Shown in pieces: positions 36,467-45,648 of a DNA stretch of 64,000 nt. Each line of letters opens with the position of its first letter. The first letter of the stretch is position 1. Under the pieces are notes generated by a model. That model did not search any database. It saw only the letters and a list, made by a program, of their open reading frames with translations, and was not told the origin of the DNA. Source of the stretch: Paraburkholderia heleia NBRC 101817 (lineage in GTDB: Bacteria; Pseudomonadota; Gammaproteobacteria; Burkholderiales; Burkholderiaceae); NCBI RefSeq assembly GCF_000739775.1, contig NZ_BBJH01000008.1, positions 1-64,000 on the forward strand, given 5' to 3'. Both the position numbers and the translations under genes were made by a program.

Positions 36467-37798
36467 CTACGCGGTGAGCCGCGCGGCGAGCCGGCGCATG
36501 CCGGCAAAAACGGTGTCGGCGACGTCCGCGGGGAAACCGGCGGGAATCTGCGCTGCGACAGCTTCGATCGCGCGGGGCGTTTGCGCGGCCACCTGCGCGA
36601 GCATCGCTTCGACCTCTGCCGCGGCGAATCCCACGCGCTGGCCTTGCGCGATCCATTGCCGCGGATAGATCTCCTCGACGCGATAGTGCCGGTTGCGTCC
36701 GCGCACGGCCATCGCAAGGCTCACGCGCTGCGGCGCAATATGATTGCGGCCCCGGCCGACGATCGGATGCGCGCTGAGCACGTCGTAGAGCGGCGTGGCC
36801 GCGTACTGGCTGCCGGGCAGCAGCGCGATGCTGTAGTTCTTCGCGTGGCCGTCCGTCGCCGCGAGCAGCCAGAAAATGACCTGCGTGACGAAGAAGTGGC
36901 GGCGGTCGACCGTGGCCTGCGCGGAGCCGTCCAGCACCTGCATGATCGCGTCGATGCCAGGGCCGCCGTCGGCTTCGTATTTGGCGAGGCCGGACGTGCC
37001 GGTGGCCTGGCACAGATCCTCCTGCGGCAGGCGTACGATCCATTTGGCGTCGCTCGCAAGACGCCGGTCGAAGCGTTCCACGACCAGCGCCTTCGCGTCC
37101 TCGAATTGCGCGATTTCGCACGGCGCGACGGGCAACCCGTAGGCCGAGACGATCTGCGTGCACAGCCACTCGTTTTCCACCGAGGTGCGCATGTCGGCGC
37201 GCATGTTGCCGACGAGGCCGAGCGGCAGCTTCAGGATGTGCGTGGTCGGCGTGCTGCCCTGCGGAAGCAGCCACTGCCCGCCATGCCGCAGCAGCGCGGT
37301 CTTTTCCTGCGCCCCGGCGATCGACAGCCGCAGGCTGTCCAGGGCATCGTGCTCGCCCGCATGCGGCGTGGCGGTGATTTCGCGCAGCAGTTGCGCGATG
37401 TCGCCTTCGCTCAGGGCGCGCCCCTTGATGCTCTTCAGGCCGGCGGGCGCAGCGCCTGCGGGAAGAATCTGCAGCGCGCCCACGCAATCGCGGCCGAGCG
37501 CGGCGAGCAACTCGAACGGCGAGGTGCCGCCTGTCTGATAGCGCGCGGCGATGCGTCTGCGGACACGGTCGCTGTCCGGCAGCAGATTGTCGAAATAATC
37601 GGCGACGATCTGGCCGCGGTAGGGCTGGTTGCCGGGCGTAAACGGCAGAGAAAGGGAGAGTGGGCGGCCTTGCTCGTCGTCGAGCCAGCTGTCGAGGTAC
37701 ACGAGGCGTTCGTTGCCGCGCACATTCTCCCAGTAGCCCACCGGGAGGCCGTTCATCCACAGGTCGAGCCGGTTGGGCGGGCGTTGGCGTGCGCTCAC
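36467..37798 (-). CDS. hipA: HipA-type serine/threonine kinase toxin
   Basis: 443 residues. The N-terminal subdomain (LDLWMNGLPVGYW) is followed by the kinase core with LSIAGAQEKTALL (Ser159 matches the autophosphorylated serine of E. coli HipA; GAQEK is the ATP loop), catalytic DGHAKN (Asp316, Asn321) and metal-binding Asp339 in PLYDVL. E. coli HipA phosphorylates glutamyl-tRNA synthetase and induces dormancy. The GTG start at 37798 overlaps the hipB stop (GTGA), so translation is coupled. All catalytic residues are intact. Confidence 0.93.
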   Translation of the reverse strand: MSARQRPPNRLDLWMNGLPVGYWENVRGNERLVYLDSWLDDEQGRPLSLSLPFTPGNQPYRGQIVADYFDNLLPDSDRVRRRIAARYQTGGTSPFELLAALGRDCVGALQILPAGAAPAGLKSIKGRALSEGDIAQLLREITATPHAGEHDALDSLRLSIAGAQEKTALLRHGGQWLLPQGSTPTTHILKLPLGLVGNMRADMRTSVENEWLCTQIVSAYGLPVAPCEIAQFEDAKALVVERFDRRLASDAKWIVRLPQEDLCQATGTSGLAKYEADGGPGIDAIMQVLDGSAQATVDRRHFFVTQVIFWLLAATDGHAKNYSIALLPGSQYAATPLYDVLSAHPIVGRGRNHIAPQRVSLAMAVRGRNRHYRVEEIYPRQWIAQGQRVGFAAAEVEAMLAQVAAQTPRAIEAVAAQIPAGFPADVADTVFAGMRRLAARLTA

Positions 37799-38193
37799 CA
37801 GTTCTCCCTTGGCTTGCTGCGGGCGGGGGACTGGCGCTGCGGGGCTGCGGCCGCTGGCGTGGCGCGGGTGCGTTTGCTCTCGGGCGAGGGCTTGGCCGCG
37901 CTCGACATCCTGGCGGCGGCCGCAGGGGTTCCGGCCGGGCGGGGCGCGGCTTTCGCCGCGACCGGCCCGGCCTTGTCTTCGGGCGCGCCGAACTTGATTT
38001 CGACGTCGACGAGCCGCAGGACCCGGACGAGCCGCTCGACGCTCGCCCCTTCGGGATTCGCCTCGAATGCGGCATAGCTTTGCTGCGAGATGCCGAGCCG
38101 CGCGGCGACGTCTTTCTGGGTCAGGCCAGCCTTCTTGCGGAAGCCGACGAGAATCGGGCGCAGCTGGCTCAGGGTCTTGAGAGGGTAGTCCAC
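37795..38193 (-). CDS. hipB: HipB-type antitoxin, HTH regulator with long tail
   Basis: 132 residues. Residues 6-62 form an XRE helix-turn-helix (KKAGLTQKDVAARLGISQQSYAAFEANP). From about residue 70 a 60-residue Ala/Pro/Lys/Arg-rich disordered tail follows, much longer than in E. coli HipB (88 residues). The GTG start at 38193 is supported by GGAGC and by the typical MDYPLKTLSQLRP beginning. It binds and neutralises HipA and represses the operon; three operator-like sites lie 69-140 bp upstream. Confidence 0.9.
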   Translation of the reverse strand: MDYPLKTLSQLRPILVGFRKKAGLTQKDVAARLGISQQSYAAFEANPEGASVERLVRVLRLVDVEIKFGAPEDKAGPVAAKAAPRPAGTPAAAARMSSAAKPSPESKRTRATPAAAAPQRQSPARSKPRENW

Positions 38194-38261
38194 GGCAGCT
38201 CCGGGCGGCGAAATGCCGATGCAGACGGCCGATGCAAACGCAAACGCGCGGCGCAGTCGAA

Positions 38262-38333
38262 TACAGTCTATACCCTGTAAAGTGAAAATACAAATCACAG
38301 GCTGTAATTTACAAATACAGCCTGCAGGTTGTA
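38262..38333. promoter_or_regulatory. Three HipB operator sites at 27-bp spacing
   Basis: TACAG-N8-CTGTA (38262-38279), TACAA-N8-CTGTA (38289-38306) and TACAG-N8-TTGTA (38316-38333) are all 18 bp and start exactly 27 bp apart. The 5-N8-5 layout equals that of E. coli HipB operators (TATCC-N8-GGATA) with a different sequence. Arms of neighbouring sites also combine into CAGGCTGTA-N9-TACAGCCTG. The rest of the 313-bp gap (38334-38506) shows nothing further. Confidence 0.8.
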
Positions 38334-38506
38334 TCCGGTGCTGGGCGAGGGCCGCCGTGGGTGCGGGGCGCCGGCAGATGTGCAACTAACTGTCAATCGC
38401 AGCGCAACCCACCCCAGCCGCTTCGCGGCCAAAACGATCTGCCTTCAGACCACCACCGAGCCAGTTTCCTCTTTTATCAGGAATCCGATCAGATTTCGAC
38501 GCGCTC

Positions 38507-39523
38507 TCACGCCACGCGTATCACCACCTTGCCGAAATGCTTGCCGGCTTCCAGCCACGCGTAGGCTTCCGGCGCTTCGTCGAAAGCGAACACGCGGTCC
38601 ACCATCGGCCGAATCTGCCGTGCGGCGACGAAACGCGTGACGTCGTCGAGCATCGCGCGGCTGCCGACCATGAGGCCATGCAGGCGCTTGAAGCCGCCGA
38701 TCACCGGAAGCAGCCCGAGTTCGGGGCCCGCGAAACTCGTCACGCCGCCGATGATCGAAACGAGCCCGCCCATCTTCGCGGCGGCCACCGAGCGCGGCAG
38801 CGTATCGCGTCCGCCCACTTCCACGACGATATCCGCGCCTTCGCCGCCCGTGAGCCGCAGCACCTCGTCCTGCCATTCGGGATGCGAGCGATAGTTGATC
38901 GTCTCGTTCGCGCCGAGCGAGCGCGCGCGTTCGAGCTTCTCGTCGCTCGACGACGTGATGATGGTCCGCAACCCTGCCGCGTGGGCAAGCTGCAGTGCCC
39001 AGATCGACACGCCCCCAGTGCCGAGCAGCACCACGGTAGCGCCGGGCTGTGCGCCACCATCGGCGAAGATCGCATTCCAGGCGGTAATGCCGGCGCACGA
39101 GACCGTCGCGGCTTCCTCGTAGCTCAGGTGCGCGGGAATCGAAGCGAGCGAGCTTTCCGCAGCGACGAAGCGTTCTGCTAGCACCCCGTCGAATTGCGCA
39201 CCGGGCGACTCGCGCACTTTCCACGGCGCGGGAGGACCGTCCACCCAATGCGGGAAGTAGGTGTTGATCACGCGATCGCCGGGTTTGAAGCGCGTGACGG
39301 CTGCGCCGATTTCGACCACTTCGCCCGCGCCGTCGGCGACCGGCACGAGCGCAGCGTCGCCAAGCCCGAGGTAATCGCCGCGCGCGAACATCAGGTCGCG
39401 ATAGTTGAGCGAGGCCGCGTGAATCTTTACGACTACGTCATGCAGGCCGGGCGCGCGCGGCGTGAAATCGGTGCGCGCGAGTGCGCCATAGCCGCTTCCG
39501 GCCTTCAGTTTCCATGCGTTCAT
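38507..39523 (-). CDS. NAD(P)-dependent alcohol dehydrogenase / quinone oxidoreductase-like (MDR)
   Basis: 338 residues, medium-chain dehydrogenase fold: AASLNYRDLMFARGDY, VADGAGEVVEIGAAV, FPHWVDGP, nucleotide loop LLGTGGVSIWALQLAHAAGL, and no zinc-ligand cysteine set. Paralogue of the enzyme at 8846-9859. The ATG at 39523 has GGAG in front. Divergent from a LysR gene across 108 bp, probably its regulator. Substrate unknown. Confidence 0.85.
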   Translation of the reverse strand: MNAWKLKAGSGYGALARTDFTPRAPGLHDVVVKIHAASLNYRDLMFARGDYLGLGDAALVPVADGAGEVVEIGAAVTRFKPGDRVINTYFPHWVDGPPAPWKVRESPGAQFDGVLAERFVAAESSLASIPAHLSYEEAATVSCAGITAWNAIFADGGAQPGATVVLLGTGGVSIWALQLAHAAGLRTIITSSSDEKLERARSLGANETINYRSHPEWQDEVLRLTGGEGADIVVEVGGRDTLPRSVAAAKMGGLVSIIGGVTSFAGPELGLLPVIGGFKRLHGLMVGSRAMLDDVTRFVAARQIRPMVDRVFAFDEAPEAYAWLEAGKHFGKVVIRVA

Positions 39524-39631
39524 GGCTGCTCCAGTACAAGTGGGAGTACCTATGATAGTGTTGCTTGACAGGCGACATTGGTGAGATTCCGGCGCTTCGT
39601 TGTTGCCGTAAAGGATACAAGAGGGGGTGAT

Positions 39632-40594
39632 ATGAACGAACGCCTGAGCGGCGTGGCCGAATTTGTGGACGTGGTCGACGCAGGCAGCTTCTCCGCCGCG
39701 GGCGAGCGCCTTGGCGTGACGCGCTCGGCGGTCGCGAAGATCGTCGCGCGGCTCGAACAGCGCCTGGGCGTGCGCCTGCTGCAGAGGACGACGCGCAGCT
39801 TGAGCCTCACCGACGAAGGCCATGCCTACTACGAGCAGTGCCGCCGCGTGCTGGGCGAGCTGAGCGCCGTGGAGGCCGCCTTCGATCACGGGAGGCGCGA
39901 GCCTGCGGGGCGCTTGCGGATCAGCGCGCCGGTGCTGTTCGGGCGCCAGTGCGTGGCGCCGGTGGTGCGGCGGCTCGTGGAGGCGCATCCGCGTCTGAAC
40001 GTCGAACTCTCGTTCAGCGACCGCGTGGCCGATCTCGTCGAGGACGGCTTCGATCTGGCCGTGCGCATCGGCACACTGCCCGACCATGGCACGCTCGTCG
40101 CACGCAGGCTTGGTGTGCAGCGCATGGGTATTTGCGCGTCGCCTGCGTATCTAGCGCAGCACGGCAAGCCGGCCGACGTCGCCGCCCTCGCCACGCACAC
40201 TGGCATCGCGTATGGCCGCGCGGGGCAGAGCCCGGCGTGGCGCGTGCGCGGCCCCGGCGGCGAAGTCGAGGAGTGCCGGCTAGCGTCGCGGCTGTGCTTC
40301 GACGACCTGCTGGCGATCGCCGATGCGGCCGCGGCCGGCGCCGGTCTCGCGTGGCTGCCGTGCTGGCTGATGGGCCCGTATTTGAGCGACGGACGACTCG
40401 AACTCGTCATGGACAGCAAGAGCGTGATGGGCGACGAAGTTCATGTCGTGCGGCAGAAGACGCGGCACATGCCGTCGAAGGTGCGCGTGGCGGTGGATGC
40501 GCTCGTCGAGGATATTTCGCGCATGCTCGGCGCCCAAGCCGACCGCACGGACCCGATGGAGCCGACAGACCCCATCGACCTGAACGGAAATTGA
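39632..40594 (+). CDS. LysR-family regulator, CrgA/PA0477-like
   Basis: 320 residues. Winged helix (SGVAEFVDVVDAGSFSAAGERLGVTRSAVAKIVARLEQRLG, then LLQRTTRS), with the effector domain beginning LRISAPVLFGRQ. The ATG at 39632 is preceded by GAGGGGG. It ends with an acidic/Pro tail not seen in most members. Divergent from the MDR dehydrogenase gene; a GTAC-N8-GTAC element (39534-39549) lies between them. Confidence 0.88.
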   Translation: MNERLSGVAEFVDVVDAGSFSAAGERLGVTRSAVAKIVARLEQRLGVRLLQRTTRSLSLTDEGHAYYEQCRRVLGELSAVEAAFDHGRREPAGRLRISAPVLFGRQCVAPVVRRLVEAHPRLNVELSFSDRVADLVEDGFDLAVRIGTLPDHGTLVARRLGVQRMGICASPAYLAQHGKPADVAALATHTGIAYGRAGQSPAWRVRGPGGEVEECRLASRLCFDDLLAIADAAAAGAGLAWLPCWLMGPYLSDGRLELVMDSKSVMGDEVHVVRQKTRHMPSKVRVAVDALVEDISRMLGAQADRTDPMEPTDPIDLNGN

Positions 40595-40616
40595 CGAAAT
40601 CTCCTCGAGGTTTCCG

Positions 40617-42128
40617 TTACTTTGCCACCGGCATCGAGAACTCCGCACCCTTTTCGGTGCTTTCCGGCCAGCGCTGCATGATCGACTTCTGCTTCGTATA
40701 GAAGCGCACGCCTTCTTCGCCATACGCGTGCATGTCGCCAAAGAGGCTGCGCTTCCAGCCGCCAAAGCCGTGCCATGCCATCGGCACGGGAATCGGCACG
40801 TTGATGCCCACCATGCCCACTTCGATCTGGCGGCCGAACTCGCGCGCCACGTTGCCGTCGCTCGTGAAGCAGGCAACGCCGTTACCGAACTCGTGATCGT
40901 TGATCAGCTGCACGGCCTGTGCGAAGTCCTTCACGCGCACGCAGGCGAGCACCGGTCCGAAGATTTCTTCCTTGTAGATGCGCATCTCGGGCGTGACGTT
41001 GTCGAACAGCGTGCCGCCGGTGAAGAAGCCTTCTTCGTGGCCCGGCACCTTGAGGCCGCGCCCGTCCACCACGAGCGTCGCGCCTTCTTCGACACCGCTC
41101 GCGATATAGCCTTCGATGCGCTCGAGCGCCTGCTTCGTGACGATCGGGCCCATTTCGGCATCGGCTTGCATGCCGTCCTTCACGACGAGGCTACGTGCGC
41201 GCTCGGCAAGGCGCGGCACGATCTTGTCGGCCACATCGCCCACCAGCACGGCCACCGAGATCGCCATGCAGCGCTCGCCGGCCGACCCGTAGCCCGCGCC
41301 GATCAGCGCGTCCACGGTCTTGTCGAGGTCTGCGTCGGGCATCACGACCATGTGGTTCTTCGCGCCGCCGAGCGCCTGCACGCGCTTGCCGTGCTTCGCA
41401 CCGGTCTCGTAGATATAGTTCGCAATCGGCGTGGAGCCCACGAAGCTCACGGCCTTCACGTCGCGGTGGGCGAGGAGGGCGTCGACCACGACCTTGTCGC
41501 CTTGCACGACGTTGAACACGCCGTCGGGCAGGCCGGCTTCCTTGAGCAGACGCGCCATGAAGAGCGAAGCCGAAGGGTCGCGCTCGCTAGGCTTGAGGAC
41601 GAACGTGCAGCCGGCTGCGAGCGCCACCGGGAACATCCAGCACGGCACCATGCAGGGGAAGTTGAACGGCGTGATGCCGGCCACCACGCCGAGCGGCTGG
41701 CGCACGGTCCAGTTGTCCATGCCCGTGGAGACCTGCTCGGTGTAATCGCCCTTGAGCAGTTGCGGAATGCCGCAGGCGAATTCGATCACGTCGATGCCAC
41801 GCGCCACTTCGCCCTGCGCGTCGGAGAAGACTTTGCCGTGCTCGGCCGTGATGATCGCCGCGAGTTCGTCCGCGTGACGATTCATCAGTTCGAGAAACCG
41901 CAGCATGACGCGCGCGCGGCGAATGGGCGGCGTGTCGCGCCACATCGGGAACGCGGCTTTCGCGCTCGCAACGGCGGCGTCCACGTCGGCAACGTCGCCC
42001 AGCACGAGGCGGCGCGCGGGGGCGCCGGTCGCGGGGTTGAAGACCGCTTGCGTGCGCTCGCCCGCGCCGCGCCCGGTCTTGCCGCCGATGAAGTGGACCA
42101 CGTCTGCGGAATCGGTGTAGGGCTGCAT
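40617..42128 (-). CDS. mmsA: CoA-acylating methylmalonate-semialdehyde dehydrogenase
   Basis: 503 residues, an aldehyde dehydrogenase of the MmsA group. It starts with [12 protein letters not shown], has [12 protein letters not shown] (substrate entrance typical of MmsA), the cofactor loop [12 protein letters not shown], the catalytic Cys in AGERCMAIS and EIFGPVL. It converts methylmalonate or malonate semialdehyde with CoA and NAD+ to propionyl- or acetyl-CoA, in valine, beta-alanine or inositol breakdown. AGGAG lies before the ATG. No mmsB is adjacent. Divergent from a LysR gene. Confidence 0.95.
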   Translation of the reverse strand: MQPYTDSADVVHFIGGKTGRGAGERTQAVFNPATGAPARRLVLGDVADVDAAVASAKAAFPMWRDTPPIRRARVMLRFLELMNRHADELAAIITAEHGKVFSDAQGEVARGIDVIEFACGIPQLLKGDYTEQVSTGMDNWTVRQPLGVVAGITPFNFPCMVPCWMFPVALAAGCTFVLKPSERDPSASLFMARLLKEAGLPDGVFNVVQGDKVVVDALLAHRDVKAVSFVGSTPIANYIYETGAKHGKRVQALGGAKNHMVVMPDADLDKTVDALIGAGYGSAGERCMAISVAVLVGDVADKIVPRLAERARSLVVKDGMQADAEMGPIVTKQALERIEGYIASGVEEGATLVVDGRGLKVPGHEEGFFTGGTLFDNVTPEMRIYKEEIFGPVLACVRVKDFAQAVQLINDHEFGNGVACFTSDGNVAREFGRQIEVGMVGINVPIPVPMAWHGFGGWKRSLFGDMHAYGEEGVRFYTKQKSIMQRWPESTEKGAEFSMPVAK

Positions 42129-42205
42129 GTCATCTCCTCGTTTGGTGAGTGTGCCGCCAGTCTACGGAGGGTGCGGGGGCGAGGAAAGACCCCGGCGCTG
42201 AATTG

Positions 42206-42227
42206 ATTGTTTTCAGTTGTGAACAAT
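42206..42227. promoter_or_regulatory. Inverted repeat in the mmsA/LysR divergent region
   Basis: ATTGTT-N10-AACAAT lies between mmsA and the LysR gene. Its centre matches the T-N11-A layout used by LysR regulators, though either gene's promoter could be involved. Confidence 0.5.
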
Positions 42228-42311
42228 GGCTTGCGCAGTCTGTGAAAAGTGCGCGATCGGCGTGCTAGTATCGGCGCGGGGATCACGAGTTTTGACGCGG
42301 GCTTTTCATCG

Positions 42312-43253
42312 ATGGATACACAGCGAGTCGAAGCACTCTGGACGCATTTGCACTGGCTCAGTGTGCTGGCCACCCAGGGCAGCTATACCGCGGCGGCGGC
42401 GCGCCTCGGCGTAAGCAAGGCGGCCGTCAGCCAGCGCATCGCCGAACTGGAGCGTGTGGCAGGCGTTCCGCTTGTGCAGCGCACCACGCGCAGTGTTCGC
42501 TTCACTGAGGCGGGGCTGCGCCTCGTGGAGGACACGCGCGCCCAGTTCGACAGTATTGCCGCGAGTTTTGCGAGCGTGCGCGAGATGGCCGATGTCGCGC
42601 GCGGTACCGTGCGCGTCACCGCGCCGGTGGCCTTCGCGCGTCAGCAGCTGGTGCCGCGTCTCGCGCAGTTTTCGCGCGCGCATCCCGAAGTGCGCGTGCA
42701 GCTGGAGCTTTCCGACCGGCTCAGCTCGATTGCGACCGAAGGGTTCGATCTCGCGATCCGCCATAGCGCGCAGGTGCCGGAAACCCACGTGGCGTGGAAA
42801 CTCTGCGACACGCGCTCGGTTATCGTCGCCACGCGGGCTTACCTCAAGCAGCGCGGCACGCCGCAAACGCCCGCCGATCTGGCGCAGCACGACTGTCTGT
42901 TCTATCCGCGCGCGCTGGGTGCGGGCGTATGGTCGTTCGAGAAAGCCGGCCGCCGCGCGGAAGGCGCGCGCGAGACGGTGACGGTGAACGGGCCGTTCTC
43001 GGCGAACAATAGCGAAGCGTTGCGCGATGCGGCGCTGGAGCATCTCGGCATCGCGCTGTTGCCCGATTTCAGCGCGCAAGCCGCGCTGCAGGCCGGCAAG
43101 CTCGTCGTGCTGCTGGCCAACTGGCGCCCCGTCGGCGCGTTCGCTTCGCAATTGCACGTCGTGCGGCCATATGGGGCGCAGGTGCCGCGTGCGGTCAAGC
43201 ACTTTGCGGAGTTCCTGCGGCAGACGTTCAAGGATGGCTTTCCGCTGGCGTGA
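42312..43253 (+). CDS. LysR-family regulator
   Basis: 313 residues. Winged helix with QGSYTAAAARLGVSKAAVSQRIAELE, then an effector domain beginning GTVRVTAPVAFARQQL. The ATG at 42312 gives the usual start. Divergent from mmsA with a 183-bp gap holding an ATTGTT-N10-AACAAT repeat, so it probably regulates mmsA. The PhyH gene follows 109 bp later on the same strand. Confidence 0.88.
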   Translation: MDTQRVEALWTHLHWLSVLATQGSYTAAAARLGVSKAAVSQRIAELERVAGVPLVQRTTRSVRFTEAGLRLVEDTRAQFDSIAASFASVREMADVARGTVRVTAPVAFARQQLVPRLAQFSRAHPEVRVQLELSDRLSSIATEGFDLAIRHSAQVPETHVAWKLCDTRSVIVATRAYLKQRGTPQTPADLAQHDCLFYPRALGAGVWSFEKAGRRAEGARETVTVNGPFSANNSEALRDAALEHLGIALLPDFSAQAALQAGKLVVLLANWRPVGAFASQLHVVRPYGAQVPRAVKHFAEFLRQTFKDGFPLA

Positions 43254-43362
43254 ATCGGGCACGCAGCCACGGCGCCGCCTTCCCGAGGCGCTTTCGATAG
43301 ATTTTTGGTATCCACGGCGCCCGGTGCCGACGTTATCCTTGACCCAAAATGGAGGCAGACGC

Positions 43363-44559
43363 ATGGATCGGCGCGAAACACCTGTGGCGGATTGGGGGCG
43401 GCAATGGTACCTCGAAAGCGAATGTTCTTTAGAGGCATTCGTGAACCGGCTGCGCGACGACGGCAGCCCGTTGCACTACGCCTGCGAAGTGCGGCAGCGC
43501 ATTCCCGTGTACGATTGCGCGTTGCTCGACGACGTGCTTCGTGACGCGCCGCAGCGCGCGCAATTGCAGGCGGAATGGGCGCACGTGCTGCGCGACGGCG
43601 CCGGCGTGCTCGTGCTCGAACGCGCTTACGCGAACACGCAGCCAGTGGACGACGCGACCGCCGTGTTCGAATCCATCATCCGGGGCGAGCGGGAGCAGGG
43701 CACGAGCGGCGCGGACCATTTTGCGAAGGCGGGCGCAAACGATCGCATCTGGAATGCGCAACAGAAGCTCTGCCTCGAAGCGCCCGCGGTGTTCGTCGAC
43801 TACTTCGCGAACCTGCCGCTCATGGCTGTGTGCGAGGCGTGGCTCGGGCCGTGTTATCAGATGACCTCGCAGGTCAACGTGGTGCGTCCGGGCGGCGCGG
43901 CGCAGGAAGCGCACCGCGACTATCACCTGGGATTCCAGACGATCGAGGAGGCGCAGCGTTACCCGGCGCATGTGCATCGCGTCAGCGCTTTTCTCACGCT
44001 CCAGGGAGCGGTGGCGCACAGCGACATGCCGGTCGAGAGCGGGCCCACGAAACTCCTCCCGTACTCGCAACGCTACGCCGAGGGCTATCTTGCGTGGCGG
44101 CGAGCCGATTTCCGCGCGTATTTCGAGGCGCATTGCGTGCAGCTGCCGCTTGCCAGGGGCGACGCCCTGTTCTTCAATCCCGCGCTATTTCATGCGGCGG
44201 GCGCGAACCGCACAGCCGATGTGCAGCGCATGGCGAACCTGTTGCAGGTTTCATCGGCTATGGGCCGCGCGATGGAAGCGCTCGACCGCACGAGCATGTG
44301 CGAAGCGGTTTATCCCGTGCTGCGCGAGCGGCGTCGGAACGGCCTCGGCGATGCCGTCGACTTCGCGACAGCGGCGGTCATCGCGTCGTGTGCCGAGGGT
44401 TATCCGTTTCCCACGAATCTCGACCGCGACCCGCCCCTGGGGGGCCTCGCGCCGGAAAGCCAGCAGGCCCTCATGCAGCGCGCGCTGCGCGAGGACTGGG
44501 AGCCGGACAGACTCGCCGAGGCGTTGCGCATGCAGGGCGCGCGGCGCGACCCCGCGTGA
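43363..44559 (+). CDS. Phytanoyl-CoA dioxygenase (PhyH)-family oxygenase
   Basis: 398 residues. A double-stranded beta-helix Fe(II)/2-oxoglutarate oxygenase fold is indicated by the metal triad candidates HRDYH (about 186-190) and the distal His in NPALFHAAGANRT with the 2-oxoglutarate-binding Arg. VESGPTKLLPYSQRY is also typical of the family. It may hydroxylate a small metabolite or natural-product intermediate; the substrate is unknown. GGAGG stands 7 nt before the ATG. Confidence 0.8.
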   Translation: MDRRETPVADWGRQWYLESECSLEAFVNRLRDDGSPLHYACEVRQRIPVYDCALLDDVLRDAPQRAQLQAEWAHVLRDGAGVLVLERAYANTQPVDDATAVFESIIRGEREQGTSGADHFAKAGANDRIWNAQQKLCLEAPAVFVDYFANLPLMAVCEAWLGPCYQMTSQVNVVRPGGAAQEAHRDYHLGFQTIEEAQRYPAHVHRVSAFLTLQGAVAHSDMPVESGPTKLLPYSQRYAEGYLAWRRADFRAYFEAHCVQLPLARGDALFFNPALFHAAGANRTADVQRMANLLQVSSAMGRAMEALDRTSMCEAVYPVLRERRRNGLGDAVDFATAAVIASCAEGYPFPTNLDRDPPLGGLAPESQQALMQRALREDWEPDRLAEALRMQGARRDPA

Positions 44560-44591
44560 GCGTGGCGATGAACTCGGCGTGCACAGGGCCT

Positions 44592-44619
44592 GTCTCGTGG
44601 CCGCGATTGACCACGAGAC
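44592..44619. repeat. Inverted repeat between convergent genes
   Basis: GTCTCGTGG-N10-CCACGAGAC, two perfect 9-bp arms without a T run. A direct repeat of CTATCGGCT at about 44645-44664 follows. It may slow or end transcription from either side. Confidence 0.45.
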
Positions 44620-44674
44620 GGTGAGGTGAGGATATTCAGGATGACTATCGGCTACTATCGGCTCATTCTGAAGC

Positions 44675-45568
44675 TCACAGCTGCGCAAAGCGCGCTTCGT
44701 TCAGATCGGCAATCAGCGAGGGACCCGTCGGGCGCCAGCCGAGCCGCGCCTGAGTGAGCGCGCTTGAGGCGGGCATGTCCATGCCGACGAAGATCCCCAT
44801 CCACCCGAAATGCGCGGGCGCCTCTTCCGGCGCGATCGAAACGGCCGGCAGGCCGAGCCCGCGGCCCAGCGCCTCGGCGATCTCGCGGCTCGTCACGCCT
44901 TCCTCCCCGACCGCGTTGTAGCGCGCGCCCGGCTGACCTTTTTCCACGGCAAGCCGATAAAGGCGCACGACGTCGGAGAGATGGCCGGCCGGCCAGCGGT
45001 TCTGGCCGTCTCCCACGTAGGCGCAAACGCCTTTCTCGCGCGCGATCGCAACGAGCGGCGTAATGAGCCCCTGCCGGAACGGGTTGTGGACCTGCGGCAG
45101 CCGCACCGCGCCCACGTTGAGCCCTTGGTCCAGCAGTGCCTGCCCGGCCAGCTCCGAGGCAATGCGCGGGTTGGGATGGTTCGTGTTGAAGACGTCTTCG
45201 CTTGCCGGCTCGCCGTGCGGGCCATTGCCGATACCCGTGCCGGACGTGATCAGCAACGGGCGATCGGAGCCGGCGAGCGCGGCGCCGAGCGCCGCAATGG
45301 CGCGCTTGTCCTTTTCGCAGTTTTCGACGAAGCGCGAGAAGTCGTGATCGAAAGCCGCATGGATCACGGCGTCCGCTTGCTCCGCGCCGCTTCGCAGGCT
45401 TGCCGGTTCCTCCAGCGTGCCGCGATGCACGCGTGCGCCGGCCCTGGCGAGCGCCTGGGCACCGGCTTCGGAGCGGGTCATGCCGATCACCTCGTGACCG
45501 GCTTCGATGAGTTCCGTAACGAGCGCCGAGCCGATGAAGCCGGTCGCGCCGGTCAGAAAAATACGCAT
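44675..45568 (-). CDS. NAD(P)-dependent extended SDR (epimerase-like)
   Basis: 297 residues from the ATG at 45568, which has AGGAGAG at good distance; an ATG 6 bp upstream is too close to it. Nucleotide loop LTGATGFIGSAL (residues 5-16), then an atypical SDR body like YwnB/NAD-epimerases. SGTGIG replaces the usual catalytic Ser region and no classical YxxxK is obvious, so catalysis or the exact subclass is unsure. Divergent from an MmyB-like regulator, a common pairing. Confidence 0.85.
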   Translation of the reverse strand: MRIFLTGATGFIGSALVTELIEAGHEVIGMTRSEAGAQALARAGARVHRGTLEEPASLRSGAEQADAVIHAAFDHDFSRFVENCEKDKRAIAALGAALAGSDRPLLITSGTGIGNGPHGEPASEDVFNTNHPNPRIASELAGQALLDQGLNVGAVRLPQVHNPFRQGLITPLVAIAREKGVCAYVGDGQNRWPAGHLSDVVRLYRLAVEKGQPGARYNAVGEEGVTSREIAEALGRGLGLPAVSIAPEEAPAHFGWMGIFVGMDMPASSALTQARLGWRPTGPSLIADLNEARFAQL

Positions 45569-45648
45569 GGTCATCTCTCCTGGGTCATGACTGGCGTACT
45601 ATCTCCAAATTCTCTATACCGTTAAAGTAGTGAGTTCATCCTATTAAG

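Noticed and set aside
36420..38075. Minus-strand frame overlapping hipA and hipB in another phase
   Set aside because: Arg/Pro-rich, no family; hipA and hipB have intact motifs and coupled translation.
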